From CAYVQE01 sp964454005 (GTDB lineage: Bacteria > Myxococcota > B64-G9): a DNA stretch of 10,767 nucleotides. The notes under the pieces were generated by a model. It ran no database searches and was not told where the DNA came from. It saw nothing but the letters and a program-made list of their open reading frames with translations. Location: assembly GCA_964454005.1 (NCBI GenBank), contig CAYVQE010000185.1, positions 1 through 10,767 on the forward strand. The letters run 5' to 3'. Made by a program: the position numbers and the translations under genes. This document shows, piece after piece, positions 1 to 5,555 of the stretch (positions are counted from its first letter, which is position 1; every line of letters starts with the position of its first letter).

Positions 1-622
1 ACATCGCAGGGCTGTCGGAGCATGAGCAGGACGAGATCCTGAAGCTGAAGAAGGATCACGTCTCCATGGGGCCGGCGCAGATCCGCAGCGCTACGTCTGG
101 CTGTCGTGCCAGGAGGGAAAATCGGATACCCCAAGACTGACCGCCATGGTGGAGATCTGGCCAGACGAGAACACCAGCCTGGTGCTTCGCTCCGCACCGA
201 AGGCCGAGCAGCCGGAAGGCAAGCAGGGGCTTCTGCTGCTCAACACCCGGCCCTGGAGCCACGTGGCGGTCGACGGCGAACACGTGGGGGTCACCTCCGT
301 CAGCCAGCGGCTCGCACCCGGCCGGCACGCGGTCAAGATCACCTTCGCCCACGGCGAGGTGATCCAGGAGCAGATCACGGTCAAGGCCGGCGAGACCACC
401 AATCTCATCCGGCGGGCCCAGACCCCCGACAGCTTCGCCTACAAAAGGCAACACAGACAAACCAGCTCACTCGGCTCCGCATGGTCCTGCTCCCGCGTAG
501 TTTGCACGACGACGGAAACTCAACCAAAGGGCCGCAGAACGGACAAGGCGCCCGGGCCAGCGATTCCCTTGGCCAAGAGGGGGCTGCGGGTTAGGATGCC
601 CCCCCATGGCTCCGGAGAATGA
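1..622 (+). pseudogene. 3' part of a PEGA-domain protein, reading frame disrupted
   Basis: The 5' end lies outside the window. Frame 3 reads sensible charged helical protein from base 3 (IAGLSEHEQDEILKLKKDH) to about base 86, then degenerates and stops at 141-143. Frame 2 takes over at about base 89 with RYVWLSCQEG and continues through a PEGA-like domain at about 206-418: a VAVDGEHVG turn, the LAPGRHAVKITF strand pair and a closing VKAGETTNLIRR strand. PEGA domains are extracytoplasmic beta modules, common at the C-terminus of myxobacterial kinases and envelope proteins. One missing base near 81-92 would join the two frames. Frame 2 stays open to the TGA at 620-622, overlapping the kinase start, but codon quality falls after about 445. 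Skipping one A in the AAAA run at 443-446 would instead end the protein at a TAG at 498-500 after a Pro/Ala-rich tail. The only ATG that begins the frame-2 part alone is at 146. It could be a true pseudogene or an intact gene with sequencing errors. Confidence 0.55.
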
Positions 623-3512
623 CAAAGGGACGCGCCTGCCGGTACAGGGCCTGAGCCTGGGACGCTTCGTGCTCTTAGAACCCATCGGGGCCGGCTCCAT
701 GGGCTACGTCTTCGCCGCCTACGATCCGGAGCTGGACCGCAAGGTGGCCATCAAGCTGTTGCGCAGCGGCGCCAGCCCGGAGGAGGGCGCCCGGCTGCTG
801 GCCGAGAGCACCATCGACAGCCGGGACTGGTGCCGGGCTGAAGCGGAGACCGCTGCGGCTGCCCCCCAGGCGGAACTGGATGGCCGACAGCAACGCCTGT
901 TGCGGGAAGCCCAGGCCATGGCCCAGCTCTACCACCCCGGGGTGGTCACCGTCTACGAGGTGGGCACCCACGGCCGGGACGTGTTCATCGCCATGCAATA
1001 CATCGCCGGCCAGACCCTGCGCAGCTGGCAGTCGACCGCCCGGCGCTCCTGGCGGGAGGTGCTGGCCGTCTACCGCCAAGCCGGCGCCGGCCTGTGGGCG
1101 GCCCACCAGCAGGGTCTGATCCACCGGGACTTCAAGCCCGACAACGTGATGGTGGACGAGGAGGACCGGGCCTACGTGCTGGACTTCGGCCTGGTTCGCT
1201 CATCCGAAGAGCAGGCCCGGCGGGAGCTGAAAGACGGCGCCGCCCGGCTGAAAGGCGCAGGAACCCACCCCGCGGCAGGCGCCCTGGGCACGCCCGCCTA
1301 CATGTCGCCGGAGCAGTTGCACGCCAGACCCGTGGACGCCCGCTCCGACCAGTTTTCCTTCTGCGTAGCCCTGTACGAAGCCCTCTTCGGCGTCCGCCCC
1401 TTTCATGGCGCCGACCTGGAGGCCCTGGGCAAGGCCATGGAGCAGGGCCCGGTCGCCGCCCCCCGGGGCGAGATCCCGGCCTGGTTGCGCCAGGCCGTCC
1501 TCAAGGGCCTGTCCCTGGAACCGGAGGATCGCTGGCCTTCCATGGAGCCGCTGCTGGAACGCTTGGGCCGGGATTCGGGCGCCCGGCGCAAGGCCCGGCT
1601 CAAGGTCGCCGGCGGCGCACTGGCTGGCGCCATGGGCATCGGCCTGGCCTTGCACTTCATCGCAGGCCCCGCAGATCCCGCCTGCGCGCGCGCAGGCGAA
1701 AACCTGCAGGTCGCCTGGAATGCCGCCCTCGTCCAGCAAGGCCGGGAGGCTTTCTCCGCCAGCCCCCTGCCCTATGCCCGCAGCGTCTGGGATCACATCA
1801 GCGCGCGGGTGGATCGCTACGCCGAGGACTGGCGGCGCATGCGCCGGGGGGCCTGCGAGGCCACCCACGTGCTGCACGAACAGAGCGAGCACCTGCTGGA
1901 TCTGCGCATGGCCTGCTTAGACACCCGCTTGGCAGCCCTGCGGGTGCTCAGCGGGCGGCTAATCCGGGCCCATCCGGAGACCATCGAGCGAGCGGTGGAG
2001 CTGTCGGGCAAGCTGCCGCCCCTGGAAGCCTGCAGCGATGCCGGCGGCCTGCTGGCCCCCACAGCCCTGCCACCCCAGAAGCGCTACCGGGACGAGATCC
2101 AGGCGGCACGGGAGGAACTGGCCGGTCTGGAGCTGGGCCTGCAGCGAGGCGATCACGATCGGGTGCTGGATCGTTTGCAGGCTCTGGAGGAGCGTGCCCG
2201 GCAGGCCGGCTACCCCCCCATCCTGGCCGAGATCTTGCTGGTCAAGACCCGCCTGCTCTTCGACCTGCGCAAGCTGGACCAGGCCGAGGAAGCCTGCCTG
2301 GACGGTCTGGGGGCCGCCATGGCGGGCAACCACCGGCGCTACATCACCCTGTGCCTCATCGAGATGGTGCGGGTGCTGGGCATCGCCGAGGGCAAGGGCA
2401 AGGCTTATGCCTACAGCGACCTGGCCCGGGCCCGCATCCAGGGCACCGGCGCCGAAGAGGCGCTGGATCTCAGACGCTTGCAGTACCTCCTGGACACCTT
2501 CCTCTACCTGCTGGAGCCCGTCGACGCGCTCGGGCTCATCGAGGCCGAAGAGGAGCGCTTCAAGGCCCACTTCGGCGCTGAAAGCCTGGCTTACGGGGAA
2601 TTCCTGGCGGCCAAGGCCATGAGCCTCTACTACGCGGACCGCAGCGACGAGGCCGCCCGGCTTTACGATGCGTCCCTGGCCATCATGGAAAAGGAGTTGG
2701 GACCCGGCCATCCCCGCCTCATCCCCCACCAGCGGGAGTTGGCCACCCTGCAGGTGCGACGCGGACAGCTCGAGCCCGCCGAAGCGGCCCTGGAGTCGGC
2801 GCGCCGGGGCTTGGCCGCCCTGGGCTCCGCCTCCCGTCAGCTTCGCGCCCGCGACGCGGCGGACCGGGGCGAGCTGCGCTCCTACCAGGGGCGGGCCGAA
2901 GAGGCCCGGGCCGCCTTCGACGAGGCCCTGCAACTCGCCGACGGGCCCCGGGTGGCCCGATGGGTCAAGGCCTATGTCCTGCTGCGCCACGCAGAGCACC
3001 TGTTCCGCCACGGCCGATGGGACCAGGCGGCCGATAAGGGACAGGCCTCCCTGGCCGCCTACCGGACCGCTGGTGACCGGAACATGATGGATCTGATGCT
3101 GCCCCGCTATCTGCTGGGCAGGGTGGAGCTGGAGCGGAATCGTTTCGATGCGGCCCGAGAGCACTTCCAGCGGGTGGTGGACCTGGTGGAGAAACGCTCG
3201 ACGGAGGCCCCTGCCGTGGCCTACGGTCTGGTGGGGCTGGCAGAATGCCTGCTGGAGCAAGGACAAGCGGAGAAGGCCTTGCCCCTGCTGGAGCGGGCCC
3301 ATCGCATCCGGCAAAGCGCCCCGGGCTGGTACTGGGCCCGACCCCGCTGCGCCTACAACCTGGCCAGGGCCCTGCATGCCACCGGCGGGGCACCCGACCG
3401 GGTTCGCAAGCTGGCCCGCCGAGCCAGGGACGAGTTCGGCCGCAGGACCCTGGATCTGCCCTGGGATCAGCGCTTCATGGCGCGCCTTGACGCCTTACTC
3501 AGAAGACCCTGA
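606..3512 (+). CDS. Transmembrane Ser/Thr protein kinase with C-terminal TPR sensor region
   Basis: Hanks-type (PknB-like) kinase of 968 residues. Visible motifs in order: glycine loop GAGSMG (28-33), VAIK lysine K50, alpha-C glutamate E101, catalytic HRDFKPDN (173-180, D175), DFG (193-195), GTPAYMSPEQ activation-segment end (228-237), a subdomain IX-like ARSDQFSF, and a subdomain XI arginine in DRW (310). All catalytic residues are present, so activity is expected. About 30 extra residues lie between K50 and E101 compared with usual PknB-like kinases. A single hydrophobic helix at about 334-354 separates the cytoplasmic kinase from a helical C-terminal half. This begins with a conserved myxobacterial-style segment (365-450, with C417 and C437) and continues as degenerate TPR-like helix pairs from about 500 to 960, likely the signal-sensing part. 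The ATG at 606 has AGGA at 593-596, nine bases upstream. The kinase assignment is firm; the ligand and substrates are unknown. The neighbouring FHA activator is a plausible downstream partner. Confidence 0.95.
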   Translation: MAPENDKGTRLPVQGLSLGRFVLLEPIGAGSMGYVFAAYDPELDRKVAIKLLRSGASPEEGARLLAESTIDSRDWCRAEAETAAAAPQAELDGRQQRLLREAQAMAQLYHPGVVTVYEVGTHGRDVFIAMQYIAGQTLRSWQSTARRSWREVLAVYRQAGAGLWAAHQQGLIHRDFKPDNVMVDEEDRAYVLDFGLVRSSEEQARRELKDGAARLKGAGTHPAAGALGTPAYMSPEQLHARPVDARSDQFSFCVALYEALFGVRPFHGADLEALGKAMEQGPVAAPRGEIPAWLRQAVLKGLSLEPEDRWPSMEPLLERLGRDSGARRKARLKVAGGALAGAMGIGLALHFIAGPADPACARAGENLQVAWNAALVQQGREAFSASPLPYARSVWDHISARVDRYAEDWRRMRRGACEATHVLHEQSEHLLDLRMACLDTRLAALRVLSGRLIRAHPETIERAVELSGKLPPLEACSDAGGLLAPTALPPQKRYRDEIQAAREELAGLELGLQRGDHDRVLDRLQALEERARQAGYPPILAEILLVKTRLLFDLRKLDQAEEACLDGLGAAMAGNHRRYITLCLIEMVRVLGIAEGKGKAYAYSDLARARIQGTGAEEALDLRRLQYLLDTFLYLLEPVDALGLIEAEEERFKAHFGAESLAYGEFLAAKAMSLYYADRSDEAARLYDASLAIMEKELGPGHPRLIPHQRELATLQVRRGQLEPAEAALESARRGLAALGSASRQLRARDAADRGELRSYQGRAEEARAAFDEALQLADGPRVARWVKAYVLLRHAEHLFRHGRWDQAADKGQASLAAYRTAGDRNMMDLMLPRYLLGRVELERNRFDAAREHFQRVVDLVEKRSTEAPAVAYGLVGLAECLLEQGQAEKALPLLERAHRIRQSAPGWYWARPRCAYNLARALHATGGAPDRVRKLARRARDEFGRRTLDLPWDQRFMARLDALLRRP

Positions 3513-4313
3513 TGTCGTCGCTGCGGGAGGTGTCGCTGCGGGCGGCGGCGAGGCGGGGACGGCCCCGGATGTGCCGGCCGCCGCCAGTTTTTCCGCCAGC
3601 TTGATGGAGGCGTCGTCCATGGCCATCAGCATAATCAGGGCCAGGTCGTTGCGCCAGATGTTGTCGGCGATGGCGCCGCCGATGGCCACTCCCAGGGGGA
3701 AGGTCAACACGCCGAGGGGGACCAGCCAAGCCATGTGTCCGGTGTTGGATTCGATTTCCCCTTGGCCCCGCACCTGGATCTCGGTCCCGTCGCCCAGGGT
3801 GGCCACCACCGAAATGCGGCCCCTCTTGGCGCCCAGCTTGTTCCAGTCGTGGAAGATGGTGGCCTTGGCCATGCTGATGCCGATATCACCCTGTCCCACC
3901 GTCGCCTTGCGAAAGCGCTCGCTCAGGCGCTGCTGCAAGATCTGGGCGAAAATCTCCGCCACCTGCGGGATGTGCATGCCGTACTCCGGGGTCTCGTATT
4001 TTTCCGAGCGCTCCTTGATGCGTTCCGTAGGCTCCGGGTCCTTGATGGCGTAGAGGGCACATGTGTAGGCGCCCAACTCCTCGGCCATGGTGTCATCATC
4101 GGTGGCCACGACGATGCAGCCCAGGTCCGGCTGCATCCTGATCTGCACGGCGATGTCACAATCGACCCGGGCGGGCGCGGGCCGCTCCTGCTTGGCCCGC
4201 TCGCCGTCTAAGCCCTCCATGTTTTCTTTCAGCTCCAGGCCCACCACGCCAAAACAGCCGCTGGTCAGCATGCCGCAGAGCAGGGGCGCCAAAAAATAAA
4301 CTTTCTTGTTCAC
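3495..4313 (-). CDS. Putative lipoprotein, last gene of the envelope operon
   Basis: 272 residues starting with GTG; the GTG is preceded by AGAGAGGAG with six bases between, a strong ribosome binding site. The N-terminus is a short basic and hydrophobic signal ending LTSGC, with C20 as the likely lipidated cysteine (Thr at -3 is not the classical lipobox residue). A mature domain of about 170 residues follows (DIAVQIRMQ, CIVVATDDD, helix around 116-137, strands near 167-186), then a hydrophobic stretch at 196-217 (WLVPLGVLTFPLGVAIGGA), a helix at 222-245 and a Pro/Ala/Ser tail from 247. I do not recognise the family. The layout recalls small outer-membrane accessory lipoproteins, and the hydrophobic stretch could insert into a membrane or pack internally. 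It starts 48 bp after the beta-barrel gene and is most simply read as cotranscribed with it. Its 3' end overlaps the convergent kinase gene by 18 bp. Confidence 0.88.
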   Translation of the reverse strand: MNKKVYFLAPLLCGMLTSGCFGVVGLELKENMEGLDGERAKQERPAPARVDCDIAVQIRMQPDLGCIVVATDDDTMAEELGAYTCALYAIKDPEPTERIKERSEKYETPEYGMHIPQVAEIFAQILQQRLSERFRKATVGQGDIGISMAKATIFHDWNKLGAKRGRISVVATLGDGTEIQVRGQGEIESNTGHMAWLVPLGVLTFPLGVAIGGAIADNIWRNDLALIMLMAMDDASIKLAEKLAAAGTSGAVPASPPPAATPPAATTSGSSE

Positions 4314-4361
4314 GTTCGACTCCTCTCTTGCAAGGTGATGAAGAATTCGAAGCTCATTCGA

Positions 4362-5021
4362 TCAAAACGCCATGAGATAGTGAATGAGACCGGCGCTGTA
4401 CTGCCACTCGTAGACTTCTCCCCAGGGGTTGTCGGCCGCGTTGGTGTGGAAGGCGTAGCCGCCCGAGTAGGAAACCTCGAAGCCAATCTTCGTCCGACGG
4501 TTTGCGCTCCACATGATCCCGCCGCCGATGCGGATCCTCGGAATGTCCCAGTGGTACTCCGTGCCATGGTCCACGTCGAACTGGATCAGGTGGTTGAATC
4601 CGAAAGTGATGAGGAAATGGGGCACCATGCCCGAATCCAGCTGCTTCATATAGCGGTAGCCCACCTCCACGCCGGACAACATCTTGGCGTCCGAGTCCTC
4701 CCAGCGGGCGCCGGCCCGCAGGTGGAGGCCCGCGGCGAAGTAGTTGCTCGAACCGCCGAAACACACGGAGCCGGAAAAGGCCAACCCGCCGTAGGAGTTT
4801 TCAAAGACCGACCCTACCGAGAACAGCCCCACAAAACCGGGCAGGCCCTTGGGCGCCTCCTTGTCCGCCACCGGCGAGACGCACCGGCCCTGAACGCAGA
4901 TGTCCTGGCCCGTGCAGTCGGCGTCGGTGGTGCATTCGGCCGCCGCCGAGACCATACCGGACCAGCCCAGGCAAAGCACCGCGCATGCGAAAAGCCCACA
5001 CAAGCTACGAAACGATGTCAT
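4362..5021 (-). CDS. Predicted outer-membrane beta-barrel protein with N-terminal Cys motif
   Basis: 219 residues. A Sec signal peptide occupies about 1-28 (hydrophobic core LFACAVLCLGW, likely cleavage after VSAA or nearby). A compact four-cysteine motif follows at C30, C36, C42 and C47 (CTTDADCTGQDICVQGRC), matching the Cys-x5-Cys / Cys-x4-Cys style of the repeat proteins in this operon. The rest, from about 62, alternates Gly-, Tyr- and Phe-rich segments of strand length (VGLFSVGSV, YFAAGLHLRAGARW, GVEVGYRYM, PHFLITFGFNHL, IRIGGGIMW, IGFEVSYSGGYAF) and ends in a C-terminal Phe. This is typical of small OmpA/OmpW-like barrels inserted by the BAM machinery. I chose the ATG at 5021 because GGAGGA sits just upstream and the signal peptide starts there; the longer reading from a TTG at 5069 adds an unlikely charged leader. 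The role is unknown; it is probably a surface anchor or pore working with its operon partners. Confidence 0.85.
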   Translation of the reverse strand: MTSFRSLCGLFACAVLCLGWSGMVSAAAECTTDADCTGQDICVQGRCVSPVADKEAPKGLPGFVGLFSVGSVFENSYGGLAFSGSVCFGGSSNYFAAGLHLRAGARWEDSDAKMLSGVEVGYRYMKQLDSGMVPHFLITFGFNHLIQFDVDHGTEYHWDIPRIRIGGGIMWSANRRTKIGFEVSYSGGYAFHTNAADNPWGEVYEWQYSAGLIHYLMAF

Positions 5022-5069
5022 GAAATCCTCCGCCCCCTGATGCGCCCGGTCGGGCTTAGGCGCCGCCAA

Positions 5070-5501
5070 CTAATCCAATTCGGCCACCTTCACCATGTAG
5101 GTGGTGCCGCCCAGGGAAAGGGTCAGGAAGAGATGCTCAACGTTGGTCGGCGAGGTGATGATCGACAGGAGATAGGTTCCCTCCATGCTCTCTCCCTCGG
5201 TCTCCATTTCCCACTCGCCGTCCTGGGCGTATTTGATCTTGCCGAAAGGCCCGGTCGCCTCCGTGGTGAGAACCTCGTTGTCCCAATCCAGCCTGGCGGT
5301 GGTCAGATCTCCGTTGCGGGCGATCTCGTATCCCCAGCCGTAGTTGTCCTCGTCGAGCAGGAGCCCGCCTTCCGAATTACTCTCGATCCAGTAGCCGAGA
5401 AGCTGGCTGTCGATATCGGCATCGCCGCCCCCGCAGGCGCAGGCCAGGGTGCCAATCGCAATCGCCATCACAACGACACCCGAAATGATCACGTTTCTCA
5501 T
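5070..5501 (-). CDS. Small probable lipoprotein, beta-rich
   Basis: 143 residues. The N-terminus MRNVIISGVVVMAIAIGTLA is a clean signal peptide ending in A-C-A-C-GGG. C21 or C23 would be lipidated; the -3 position (Thr for C21) is non-classical, so lipidation is probable rather than certain. The mature part is about 120 residues, acidic, without further cysteine, and made of short alternating strands (GYWIESNSEGGLLLDED, YGWGYEIARNGDL, GEWEMETEG, GTYLLSIIT, HLFLTLSLGGTTYMVKV). This recalls lipocalin-like or other small beta-barrel periplasmic folds in general shape, but I recognise no specific family. The ATG at 5501 has AAGGAG seven bases upstream. The gene lies 54 bp after the cysteine-rich lipoprotein gene and 48 bp before the beta-barrel gene, so it is expected on the same transcript. 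Confidence 0.87.
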   Translation of the reverse strand: MRNVIISGVVVMAIAIGTLACACGGGDADIDSQLLGYWIESNSEGGLLLDEDNYGWGYEIARNGDLTTARLDWDNEVLTTEATGPFGKIKYAQDGEWEMETEGESMEGTYLLSIITSPTNVEHLFLTLSLGGTTYMVKVAELD

Positions 5502-5555
5502 CTGGTTTCTCCTTGTCCTGTAGCCACCAATGGGTTTCGTATGACTGCCCCGCGC

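Noticed and set aside
571..584. GG-N10-GC sigma-54-like match before the kinase
   Set aside because: The -12 half is GGGC rather than TTGC, and the transcript would begin inside the Shine-Dalgarno sequence of the kinase gene.
1681..1696. Perfect 16-base palindrome of alternating GC flanked by CCT and AGG
   Set aside because: It lies inside the kinase coding sequence just after the transmembrane segment and is explained by Ala/Arg/Cys codons in a GC-rich gene; no terminator features follow.
1094..2581. 495-codon plus-strand open frame overlapping the kinase
   Set aside because: It is an off-frame Gly/Arg/Pro/Ala-rich reading that overlaps the catalytic and transmembrane regions of the kinase.
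1959..3377. 472-codon minus-strand open frame inside the kinase gene
   Set aside because: It is a shadow of a GC-rich TPR coding region. The plus-strand kinase has full motif support and this frame resembles no protein family.
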